A stretch of 6,437 bases of DNA. Origin: Pseudomonadota bacterium. Lineage in GTDB: Bacteria; Pseudomonadota; Alphaproteobacteria; Sphingomonadales; Sphingomonadaceae. This document shows, one piece after another, positions 1 through 6,347 of the stretch; positions within the stretch are counted from its first letter, which is position 1; every line of letters starts with the position of its first letter. Position numbers and translations under genes: made by a program. The stretch spans positions 1-6,437 of the forward strand of contig CAUJJQ010000027.1 of assembly GCA_963205285.1 (NCBI GenBank), written 5' to 3'. The notes under the pieces were generated by a model that was given only the letters and a program-made list of their open reading frames with translations, made no database searches and was not told the DNA's origin.

Positions 1-975
1 TTCCTCATGGACGATGTTGCGCCCCAATTCGGGCATTTCCACCCCCGGCTCACGGCTCTGCAACCGGTAGAGGAGGAAACTTTGGTCGGGCTGTCGGGGG
101 CTGATCGCATATTCCATCCCCCCGCTGCCGCGCCCGGCGGCGGTTGGCCGTTTCCACAGCCCCGTCGCAAAGCCCATTGGCCTGTCATATTCAAGGAACA
201 GTCCGCTGTTCGACGCGCTGCCCGCCGGATTGTGGCAATGGGCGCAATTGCCATCAAGGTACGCGCGCGCACGTGCATCGAGCGGCGCATTTCCATCATC
301 CCATCGCGGCATCGCGCGCGTCCGGCGCAGCAAATCCGCGCCGCTGATTGCACTGGCGAGCCGCGCGTCAGGCACCAGATTTATCCATTTGGGGCCAATC
401 GGTTCCAGCACCTCGTTTCGTTGGTGACAGGTGCGGCACTGGTTGCGGTTGGGGACAGCATAGCTGACCTGCCGCGCTTGACCATCATGGACGAAATCGA
501 CGGTAAAGCGCCCGCCCGCCAGCCGCAAATCGGCATCCGACCCATCTGCCCGCCAGATATAGGGGAGCGCAACCCACCCCCCCGCCTGGTGGATAAGCAG
601 GCGCGTTTCCACCGTGCGTTCACTGCCATCCGCCGTACGAAAGCTGAAGTTTTTGATGATGACGCTGCCGACCGGAAATATCAGCATCCCATCACCATTC
701 GCCGTCAGATGCGTGCCGGCGGGCAGATAGATAAAGCGACTCTTGTCGGCATAATCCGAAAACAACGGGGTTTCGAGACTATAGGGAAGGAGCGCGGCCA
801 CCGGCCGGTCAGCGCGCCCGGCAAAAAAACCATAAGCGGACAGCAAGGCGGGCGGCTGCGCGGCCATGATCGCCGCATGATCGATGCGCGCGCCATCACG
901 CGTGCCGCCGAGCAACGTCAGTGCAGCAAGGCCAATCAGCCCCGCGCGCAGCACTTGCCACCATGCTGCCATCAT
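1..975 (-). CDS. SO2930-family (TIGR03806) diheme c-type cytochrome, C-terminus cut by window edge
   Basis: Reading the minus strand from the ATG at 975 gives 325 codons with no stop before the window edge. The N-terminus (MMAAWWQVLRAGLIGLAALT) is a hydrophobic export signal, so the protein should act in the periplasm. There are two covalent heme c sites: CRTCH at residues 180-184 and CAHCH at 244-248. Candidate axial methionines are M267 (RPMGF) and M314 (VEMPEL). The stretch YSLETPLFSDYADKSRFIYL (residues 66-85) and the FPVGS..IKNFSF segment near residue 100 are what I recognise as hallmarks of the TIGR03806/SO2930 family. The visible end (ELGRNIVHEE) suggests only about ten residues are missing. 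Its ATG overlaps the TGA of the upstream beta-helix gene (ATGA, 972-975), so translation is probably coupled; the nearest GGAGG lies about 16 bases upstream, too far for a good ribosome site. Many relatives are lipoproteins, but no lipobox cysteine is visible here. An electron-transfer role is inferred from the hemes; the physiological partner is unknown. Confidence 0.9.
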   Translation of the reverse strand, partial: MMAAWWQVLRAGLIGLAALTLLGGTRDGARIDHAAIMAAQPPALLSAYGFFAGRADRPVAALLPYSLETPLFSDYADKSRFIYLPAGTHLTANGDGMLIFPVGSVIIKNFSFRTADGSERTVETRLLIHQAGGWVALPYIWRADGSDADLRLAGGRFTVDFVHDGQARQVSYAVPNRNQCRTCHQRNEVLEPIGPKWINLVPDARLASAISGADLLRRTRAMPRWDDGNAPLDARARAYLDGNCAHCHNPAGSASNSGLFLEYDRPMGFATGLWKRPTAAGRGSGGMEYAISPRQPDQSFLLYRLQSREPGVEMPELGRNIVHEE

Positions 976-2186
976 GGCTGGTTCGCCGCCGCCTCCATCG
1001 CGGCGGGCACGACTATGGCGGGAAGGCGCGGCCAAGGTGCATCGCCGGTCAGATCGACCATCGTCGGGTTGGCCGCATCGCGCGATTGGCTAAGGTCAGG
1101 CAGGCCGAGGCTGGCAACATGCACTGTGTCGCTGACGCGGATTTCGCTACCCGAACCATCCCAGATAATCGGCGGCAGGCTGCCCCCCATCGCGGCGGCC
1201 ATTTGCGCGCCGCCAGGAAACTGCGGCCCGGGGTCAAAGCCGACGCGGCCATGAACATTGTTCAATATCCGCACCCGTTGCGGCGCGGGCGAATAGCCAG
1301 CGGGGGCCGCGCCATAACGATATCCCGAAATCAGCACATCAGCGGTGCCATTGCCTTCAAATATATTGTCGAAAACCTCCACATCGCGGTTGGCCATGAC
1401 CAATACCCCCGTGCCGGTAGGGACAGAAGCGACGATATTGCCAGCGGGGGCAAAATTGGGCGTCATATTATTGACGATAACATTGTCGAACACGCGGACA
1501 TTATGCCCGCCCTGTTGCGGCAGGCCGGGCAGGTCGAACACCAAAATACCGCCCGCATTGCCGGTGGCGACATTGTCGTGCACATCGGCATTGAAGCTAT
1601 TTTCAATCTCTATCCCGGCGACATTTTGCACCGCCACGCTGTCGCGCACGATGATGTTGCGCGATTGGCCGACATAAATCCCGGCGTCCGAAGCGCCGCG
1701 CACAAACACCCCGTCGATCAGGACATTTTCGCTCTCAACCGGGTATACGCCATATGCGCCGTTGGTCGCCTTTGGCTCACCCGACCAATCGACTCGGATG
1801 TTGAGGTAGACAATATTGTGCGCCTGCTTGGATTTAATGCCATCGCCGCGCGTATCGCGCACGGTAAAATCGCGCAGCACGACATGATCGCCAGTGACCA
1901 GCAAACCTTCGCCTGCGCCCAATTGCCCGGCAAAATTCAATATGGTGCGCTCCGCACCTGCACCGCGCACGATGACGCCATCTGCATCGAGGTTGAGCCC
2001 ATCGGTGAGGTCAAATGTCCCCGCGCCAATTTCAACTACATCACCCGATGTCGCCTCGATCAGCGCGAGTTGCAGCCGCGTCTGCGCTTCCGGCCCGGCG
2101 GCAACACTGATCGTCCGCGCCATCGCCCCACTCGACATGCCTGTCGCCAGCAATATGGCCGCACCCGCCATCACCCAATTACGCAT
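972..2186 (-). CDS. Exported parallel beta-helix repeat protein (TIGR03805 type), partner of the diheme cytochrome
   Basis: This gene encodes 404 residues. The open frame extends upstream to 2225, but the ATG at 2186 is preferred: it follows GGAGGGG (2190-2196) at proper spacing and directly begins a signal peptide, MRNWVMAGAAILLATG...AMA, with likely cleavage after residue 23. Residues from about 65 to 290 are a ladder of parallel beta-helix (PbH1) turns, each with a V-x-I/V core and Asn/Asp/Gly turns: VLRDFTVRDTRGDGI (103-117), VLIDGVFVRGASDAGIYVG (155-173), IIVRDSVAVQNVAGIEIENS (178-197), DVHDNVATGNAGGILVFD (201-218) and VEVFDNIFEGNGTADVLIS (269-287). This pattern and the neighbour identify the TIGR03805 family, whose members regularly sit in two-gene pairs with the TIGR03806 cytochrome and whose function is unknown. 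Related folds bind or cleave polysaccharides, but I see no catalytic motif that assigns a substrate. It is the first gene of a two-gene unit and overlaps the next by 4 bases. Export is a strong inference; function is open. Confidence 0.92.
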   Translation of the reverse strand: MRNWVMAGAAILLATGMSSGAMARTISVAAGPEAQTRLQLALIEATSGDVVEIGAGTFDLTDGLNLDADGVIVRGAGAERTILNFAGQLGAGEGLLVTGDHVVLRDFTVRDTRGDGIKSKQAHNIVYLNIRVDWSGEPKATNGAYGVYPVESENVLIDGVFVRGASDAGIYVGQSRNIIVRDSVAVQNVAGIEIENSFNADVHDNVATGNAGGILVFDLPGLPQQGGHNVRVFDNVIVNNMTPNFAPAGNIVASVPTGTGVLVMANRDVEVFDNIFEGNGTADVLISGYRYGAAPAGYSPAPQRVRILNNVHGRVGFDPGPQFPGGAQMAAAMGGSLPPIIWDGSGSEIRVSDTVHVASLGLPDLSQSRDAANPTMVDLTGDAPWPRLPAIVVPAAMEAAANQP

Positions 2187-2189
2187 CTT

Positions 2190-2196
2190 CCCCTCC
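2190..2196 (-). promoter_or_regulatory. Shine-Dalgarno site deciding the start of the beta-helix gene
   Basis: On the minus strand GGAGGGG lies just upstream of the ATG at 2186, with the GGAGG core 5 bases away. No comparable site precedes the in-frame ATG at 2225, and the one at 2198 overlaps this site. This is why the 404-residue start was chosen. Confidence 0.7.
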
Positions 2197-2285
2197 ATAT
2201 CTCTGCTTGGCGGGCATAGTGGCAATCACCATGCCAATTGCCAAGCCCTATATGGGGGGCGAGCGCTGATAGAACAAAGGGCAAT

Positions 2286-2363
2286 CCCCCTCCCCTTCAG
2301 GGGTGGGCATTTATTCCTCCCCCCATGGAGGAGGGGGGCCGCCGCGTAGCGGTGGTGGAGGGG
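2286..2363. repeat. Cluster of G/C-rich intergenic hairpins, REP-like
   Basis: Three adjacent palindromes lie between the hydrolase stop (2414) and the beta-helix start (2186). The first pairs CCCC (2292-2295) with GGGG (2300-2303) around a TTCA loop and extends as CCC (2288-2290) with GGG (2305-2307) past a T-T mismatch. The second pairs CCCCCC (2319-2324) with GGGGGG (2333-2338). The third pairs CCGCCGC (2339-2345) with GCGGTGG (2349-2355) around GTA, with one G-T pair. I recognise this type of sequence as a common intergenic palindrome in sphingomonad genomes, but I cannot count copies from one window. It may also end hydrolase transcripts, although no clear T tract follows a stem. The rest of the 2187-2413 gap shows no gene. 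Confidence 0.6.
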
Positions 2364-2413
2364 TTGGTGCACTGGCCTCCGCCCACGCAGGGGCGCATTG
2401 TGCCTTGGTAGCG

Positions 2414-3895
2414 CTATGGCTGGTGCGCCGCCACCGGCAGCGTCAGTTCATCGACATCCACCCCCCGCCCCGCAAAAAAGTCGGTAATGATCTGCACATT
2501 TTGCGGATGCGCTTCAAACAAGTCATGGCCTCCGTTCAATACGCGAATGCGATGTAGTCGACTGAACCCCGCCATCGCGCGTTCCTGTTCCGCCAATGGC
2601 GTGCGCACATCGAACATGCCTTCGAACAACAATGTGGGGGTGTTGGTGCGGACTTCACGACGAAAACCATCGCCCAGATCCAACCCCGCAACCGCACCGC
2701 GCAATTGCGGCATGGGAAAGTTCAGCGCTCTGCCTGTCAGGCTATGCCGCGCTTGCCGTGCCATTTCGGTCAGCCGCGCATTGCTGACGCCAGACGCAAT
2801 ATCCATCAGTTCCGACATGCCCATTTGCAGCGGTTCGGCATAAAAATATCGCCACAGCATCGGTGCAATCGCCTGTTGCTGCCCCGCCTCCAACGCGGTG
2901 TAAAGCCCAACCAGATTGCCGTAACCGTCGGGATTCTTGGCGAGCACGCCCGCCAGCATCCGTATGGCAAAACTGTCGGCGCGAAACTGGTGCGTCACCC
3001 CATCCTCTCCGGTGAAGGCAAAGCGCATCGGTTGCGCATCCATCGCGGCATGGACGCGCGCCATTCGCGCAACCAAATCTCCGCCCACATGGGCATTGAT
3101 TCGCGCAAAGGCGGCATCGACGTCGGCGGGCATTTTCACCGTCTGCTCCAGCCCCTCCGCCGACGACAAGACGACCCTTTCGACAGAATCGGGGTGCTGC
3201 CGCAGCATCGCAAAGGCGAGGTGGGTGCCATAGCTGATACCCCAGAGGTTGACGCGTTCCACCCCCAAGGCACGGCGCAGATCGTCAATATCATCGGCGC
3301 TGGCGGTGGTCGTATAACCATTGAGCGCAAACCCTGCCGCCCGCCACTGGTGCACACATGCCGCTAAAGTCGTGCGATAATATCGGGTCAGGTTCGGCTC
3401 GTTGAGCACGACGTCATTGTCCATTGCCGCTGGCGCACGACAGCGCGGCAATTGGTTTGACCAACCCACCCCGCGCTGGTCGAGCGCGATGACATCTGCC
3501 ACCGCGCGCAGCGCCAGAAATATCGGCTGGCGGGGCCCGTGCGCGGTGCCAACGCCCGACCCGCCCGGCCCCCCGGCGAGGTAGATTATCGGCGCACCGG
3601 GGTGGGGGTTGGTCGAACGAAAACGGGCAAAACCGATCGTTATCAGCCGCGAATTGGGATCGTTGCGATCCTCCGGCACCAGAAAACTACCGCGCTCCAC
3701 CGCAAGGTCGCTGCCATCGGCCAAGCGAAATTCATATGGTTCGGTAAGCAAGGTACCGGACAGGTTCTGCCTGCCAATGGGCGCGATTTGCGCCGCAGCG
3801 CCACCCATCGGCAGGACAGCGACAGTGCATAGACCAGCGGCAAGCAGGGTGCGCAATTTGGTGACTTTGTTGGCTTTGCGAGCAAATTTGAACAT
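2414..3895 (-). CDS. Exported alpha/beta-hydrolase, S33 prolyl/tripeptidyl aminopeptidase type
   Basis: This gene encodes 493 residues from ATG 3895 to TAG 2414. A good ribosome site (AAGGA, 6 bases before the ATG) supports the start. The N-terminus is a signal peptide with a basic n-region (residues 1-14), a hydrophobic core and a likely cut after GGAAA (residue 35), so the enzyme should be periplasmic or secreted. Family landmarks occur in order: LAGGPGGSG (106-114, oxyanion-hole loop), DQRGVGWS (139-146), the nucleophile elbow WGISYGT with Ser221, the acid Asp429 in EGMFDVRTP, and His457 in NGGHDLF. The acid and base come from sequence pattern, not structure. C152 and C180 could form the disulfide seen in related enzymes. 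Family members release N-terminal amino acids or tripeptides, or cleave small esters; the exact substrate cannot be read from sequence. It is divergent from the LytTR regulator and separated from it by a repeated operator, so control by that regulator is likely. Confidence 0.9.
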   Translation of the reverse strand: MFKFARKANKVTKLRTLLAAGLCTVAVLPMGGAAAQIAPIGRQNLSGTLLTEPYEFRLADGSDLAVERGSFLVPEDRNDPNSRLITIGFARFRSTNPHPGAPIIYLAGGPGGSGVGTAHGPRQPIFLALRAVADVIALDQRGVGWSNQLPRCRAPAAMDNDVVLNEPNLTRYYRTTLAACVHQWRAAGFALNGYTTTASADDIDDLRRALGVERVNLWGISYGTHLAFAMLRQHPDSVERVVLSSAEGLEQTVKMPADVDAAFARINAHVGGDLVARMARVHAAMDAQPMRFAFTGEDGVTHQFRADSFAIRMLAGVLAKNPDGYGNLVGLYTALEAGQQQAIAPMLWRYFYAEPLQMGMSELMDIASGVSNARLTEMARQARHSLTGRALNFPMPQLRGAVAGLDLGDGFRREVRTNTPTLLFEGMFDVRTPLAEQERAMAGFSRLHRIRVLNGGHDLFEAHPQNVQIITDFFAGRGVDVDELTLPVAAHQP

Positions 3896-3955
3896 ATGGC
3901 TTCCTTCCGATCAGCATCGTCAACGCTTTGTGCCACCCACCCTTGTCTGTCGCTG

Positions 3956-4024
3956 CTTGTTCGGCCAATGGCGGCTGCGTTCGGCAAGCTGCTCGACCGT
4001 TCGGCAAACGACCGCGCACTTCGG
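3956..4024 (+). promoter_or_regulatory. Four direct repeats with 20-bp period, putative LytTR-regulator operator
   Basis: In the divergent gap between the hydrolase and the LytTR gene, TTCGG recurs at 3960, 3980, 4000 and 4020, exactly 20 bp apart. The last three copies read TTCGGCAA, and the last two extend to TTCGGCAAACGACCG. The 9-mer ACCGTTCGG (3996-4004) matches all nine positions of the published LytTR consensus [TA][AC][CA]GTTN[AG][TG]. TGCGTTCGG (3976-3984) matches eight, GCACTTCGG (4016-4024) seven and CTTGTTCGG (3956-3964) six. LytTR sites are normally paired direct repeats about two helical turns apart on one DNA face, which fits. The motifs point toward the LytTR gene. That the neighbouring LytTR protein binds here is inference. 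Confidence 0.68.
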
Positions 4025-4078
4025 CAAACGACCGCTGGACGGCGCGACAATTGCATGGCGGCGCGCTATCGTTGGCGC

Positions 4079-5518
4079 ATGTTCCGCACCCTGACCCCTT
4101 TCCTCTACCTACTTGCTTTGCTGCTCCCCGCAGCGGCGGGGGCGAGCTGCTATCAGCCCGCTGCGCCTTGCGACCTGATCGACCCCAGCGACAATGTTGC
4201 GCCGGGACGGATATTGACCATCGAACGGTCAATCATCGTCGCGCCCGACGCGCTGCCGCTCGACCGACCGCTCAGCGTCCATATTGCGGCATTGGCGAGC
4301 AGCGAAATCTATTGGAACGGCAGGCGCATTGGCAGCAATGGCCGCCTGCCTGATGCGACACATGCCGAGGTGGCGGGCCGCTATTTCGCCAGCTTTGACA
4401 TTGCGCGCGATGCGGTGCGGGTGGGCGAAAATCAACTGCGCATCCGCTTCAGCGCCGACCATTTGTGGACGCCCTTGGTCCAGCCGATCCATCTCCTCGA
4501 AATCGGACCATATGAAACCCCCGCCTTGCCCAGTCGCACCCACTATCTGCCGACCCTTGTTGCCTTGGGCCTGTTGGCGGTCTGCCTGCCCTATTTTCTG
4601 GTCGCCGTCTGGTTGGAACCGCGCGGCGCGCGCCACGCCATATTACCCGCACTGCTCGCCCTGCTGAGCACAACACAAGCGCTGGCAGAGGTGGCGCGCA
4701 GCTTTATTGATTACCCCTATCCATGGCATTTGGTCCGGGTGAGCGCTATCGCGCTCATCGCAACAGCAAGCGCACTAACGCTCAGTTTCGGGGCGGCAAA
4801 GCGTTTCTGGCCCGAAATGCGGCGCTGGATAGTCGGCATAGCCACAGCTATTTCTTTGGCTGCGCTGCTGTGGCTGCCCGGTTTTGACTATAAAAGCCTG
4901 GCCGTGGTTGCGGTGGGACAAGCGGCGATGTTGGCCACGGCTGTACACGCACTATGGCGCACGCCCATTGCCCGCAACAAGGCGGCGGGTGTTGCACTGG
5001 TGATCGGCACGGTCGCGCTCCTCACCATGACATGGGAAGGGGGCGAATTTCTCGACCGCAGCTATTATTATGTTATCGCGTCGTTGCTCATCGCGTCCAT
5101 CCTCGAACAATTGGGGATGCTGCGCGCCCAGCGAATGGCACAGCAACGCATCACCGATTTGGAGGAAAGGCTGCGCCATGCCGAGGCGGCGGGCGAACCG
5201 GTCATCGCACTCAAAAATGGGTCGCGCGAACATAGGCTGGCAATTGGTGATATAATCTTTCTGCGCGCTGCCGATGATTATGTGGAGGTGCGGACCGCCG
5301 ACGGGCGCAATTTGCTGGTCACCATGGGGCTGACCCGATTGCTGGACGAACTACCGGGCGATTTCCTGCGCATCCACAAAAGCTATGCCGTCGCACGCAG
5401 TGCCATCCGCGCGGTGGAGGTGCGGGCGGGCGGCGGGCGGCAAGTCAGGCTGGCCGATGGCGCGACCATCCCCGTCGGGCGGCGTTTTGCAGGCGTATTA
5501 CAAGCGGGGGGTGGCTGA
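4079..5518 (+). CDS. Membrane-bound LytTR transcriptional regulator: periplasmic sensor, 7 TM, coiled coil, LytTR
   Basis: This gene encodes 479 residues from ATG 4079. The frame is open back to 3896, but those codons run through the repeated operator and read as low-quality protein. ATG 4079 directly begins a signal peptide, MFRTLTPFLYLLALLLPAAA; ATG 4055 is the alternative, and neither has a clear ribosome site. Residues about 22-150 form an extracytoplasmic domain whose LSVHIAALASSEIYWNGRRI segment (65-84) resembles galactose-binding-like beta-sandwiches near 7TM sensor modules; C24 and C31 could form a disulfide. Seven hydrophobic segments follow at about 157-179, 186-205, 215-238, 250-268, 273-293, 301-319 and 329-348. 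A charged helix (350-371) may be a coiled-coil dimerisation linker. Residues about 376-475 are a LytTR DNA-binding domain, with IIFLRAADDYVEVRT (392-406), FLRIHKSYAV (429-438) and IPVGRRF (464-470). There is no kinase or receiver domain, so it acts as a one-component regulator. The signal is unknown. Confidence 0.9.
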   Translation: MFRTLTPFLYLLALLLPAAAGASCYQPAAPCDLIDPSDNVAPGRILTIERSIIVAPDALPLDRPLSVHIAALASSEIYWNGRRIGSNGRLPDATHAEVAGRYFASFDIARDAVRVGENQLRIRFSADHLWTPLVQPIHLLEIGPYETPALPSRTHYLPTLVALGLLAVCLPYFLVAVWLEPRGARHAILPALLALLSTTQALAEVARSFIDYPYPWHLVRVSAIALIATASALTLSFGAAKRFWPEMRRWIVGIATAISLAALLWLPGFDYKSLAVVAVGQAAMLATAVHALWRTPIARNKAAGVALVIGTVALLTMTWEGGEFLDRSYYYVIASLLIASILEQLGMLRAQRMAQQRITDLEERLRHAEAAGEPVIALKNGSREHRLAIGDIIFLRAADDYVEVRTADGRNLLVTMGLTRLLDELPGDFLRIHKSYAVARSAIRAVEVRAGGGRQVRLADGATIPVGRRFAGVLQAGGG

Positions 5519-5544
5519 GGGCACAGATGCACCCATGCATGTCC

Positions 5545-5619
5545 CGACTTCGCTCGACACGAACGGATTGGGAATTGCATCTACCCCCGTTCGTATCGAG
5601 CAGGTCGAGATACGAATGG
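5545..5619. repeat. Imperfect inverted repeat between convergent genes, sphingomonad-type
   Basis: The left arm (5545-5566) has the core CGCTCGACACGAACGG. Its reverse complement matches the right arm (5587-5607, core CCGTTCGTATCGAGC) with a few substitutions and a one-base gap. The right arm also forms its own hairpin: CCGTTCGTATC (5587-5597) with GATACGAATGG (5609-5619), 11 pairs including one G-T, around an 11-base loop. I recognise the CCGTTCGTGTCGAGC-like core as a very common intergenic repeat in sphingomonads. It could serve as a bidirectional terminator for the LytTR and racemase-like genes, but no T run follows it. Confidence 0.6.
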
Positions 5620-5636
5620 TCGGCGAAAGCCCGCCC

Positions 5637-6335
5637 TTAGGGCATATCGCCCAGCATCCATGCCACCCCCTCCATCGCGTGGAGGCGCGTTGAATCATAA
5701 ATGGGCAGGATATTGATGTCGGTATCCACCAGCATCGACAATTCGGTGGAGGCGAGCGCAACCGCATCCACCCCGCGCTGGTCGAAACTGGTGATCAGGC
5801 TGCGCAATTCGCGCTCGCTCGCCTTTGTCACCTCCCCCTGCATCAGTTCGTCATAGATGATGCGATCGACCATTTCGACCACCGCCTCATCCGCAGGAAA
5901 CAAAGATACGCCGTGGCTGACGAGCCGTTGGCGGTACCAGCGTTCGGCCATGACGTTGCGCGTCCCCAAAATGGCAGCGGTTTCCACGCCCGCCGCCCGC
6001 ATCGCCCGGCCAACGGGGTCCACAATGTTGATGAGCGGCACCGAAATTGCCGCCTGCACCGCGTCCGCCACCTTGTACATCGAATTGGCGCAGATCATGA
6101 TGGCGCTGGCCCCCGCACCCTCCAGCCGCCGGGCGCTGGCGACCAAAATCTCGGTCGCATTGGCCCACTCGGCATCGCTCGACAGGCGGCGCAGGTCACA
6201 ATAGTTGAGGCTGTCCATGACCAAGGGCGCGCTGCACCCTGCCCCGGCGCGGCGTTGCAGTTCCAAATTGAGGATGCGGTAATATTGCTCGCTCGCCGCC
6301 CAGCTAATCCCGCCAATCAACCCCAATTTGCGCAA
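5637..6335 (-). CDS. Aspartate/glutamate racemase-family protein lacking both catalytic cysteines
   Basis: This gene encodes 232 residues if started at TTG 6335. An ATG exists at 6380, but the family begins almost at its KxLGLIGG..W motif, and TTG 6335 gives (M)RKLGLIGGISW with a GGGAGAG site 5 bases upstream. The fold is the two-domain Asp/Glu racemase type: LGLIGGISW (4-12), SAIMICANSMYKVADAV (77-93), VPLINIVDPV (99-108), AAILGTRNVM (120-129), VDAVALASTEL (189-199) and IYDSTRLHA (212-220). Normal members use two cysteines, one just before the Asn of the C-N-T motif and one in GCTE. Here those positions are Ala83 and Ser196. As I recall, the E. coli L-specific enzyme uses Thr83 and Cys197, so the numbering lines up. 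Cys82 sits one residue before the usual place. Ordinary racemase activity is therefore doubtful; a different lyase or isomerase reaction, or a non-catalytic role, is possible. It is cytoplasmic (no signal peptide), convergent with the LytTR gene, and its upstream context lies outside the window. Confidence 0.85.
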   Translation of the reverse strand: MRKLGLIGGISWAASEQYYRILNLELQRRAGAGCSAPLVMDSLNYCDLRRLSSDAEWANATEILVASARRLEGAGASAIMICANSMYKVADAVQAAISVPLINIVDPVGRAMRAAGVETAAILGTRNVMAERWYRQRLVSHGVSLFPADEAVVEMVDRIIYDELMQGEVTKASERELRSLITSFDQRGVDAVALASTELSMLVDTDINILPIYDSTRLHAMEGVAWMLGDMP

Positions 6336-6340
6336 AGTTT

Positions 6341-6347
6341 CTCTCCC
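6341..6347 (-). promoter_or_regulatory. Shine-Dalgarno site supporting a TTG start for the racemase-like gene
   Basis: GGGAGAG on the minus strand lies 5 bases before TTG at 6335. No purine-rich ribosome site precedes the upstream in-frame ATG at 6380, whose extra 15 residues (MVWRGGWSEFNGRET) do not resemble the family N-terminus. Confidence 0.55.

Noticed and set aside
7..1254. Long plus-strand open frame (415 codons) across the left end
   Set aside because: It is antisense to the cytochrome and the end of the beta-helix gene. The opposite strand has clear family motifs and two heme sites, while this frame is Arg/Pro/Ala-rich with no recognisable domain, as expected for a GC-rich shadow frame.
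921..2219. Plus-strand open frame (432 codons) opposite the beta-helix gene
   Set aside because: It mirrors the repetitive beta-helix coding sequence and has no signal peptide, domain or ribosome site.
3915..3935. Sigma-54-like TGGCAC...TTGAC on the minus strand before the hydrolase
   Set aside because: The spacing is one base too long and the GC dinucleotide of the -12 element is absent.
4045..4050. GACAAT as a -10 box for the LytTR gene
   Set aside because: It matches only four of six consensus bases and has no convincing -35 partner apart from the operator repeat, so it was not annotated.
3896..4078. Upstream extension of the LytTR gene to ATG 3896, back-to-back with the hydrolase ATG in CATATG
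   Set aside because: The 61 extra codons translate the 20-bp operator repeats and would bury a good signal peptide in the protein interior. ATG 4079 or 4055 is more plausible.
5633..5643. GCCCTTAGGGC palindrome at the end of the racemase-like gene as a terminator
   Set aside because: The stem is five pairs with a one-base loop, it overlaps the stop codon, and no T run follows.
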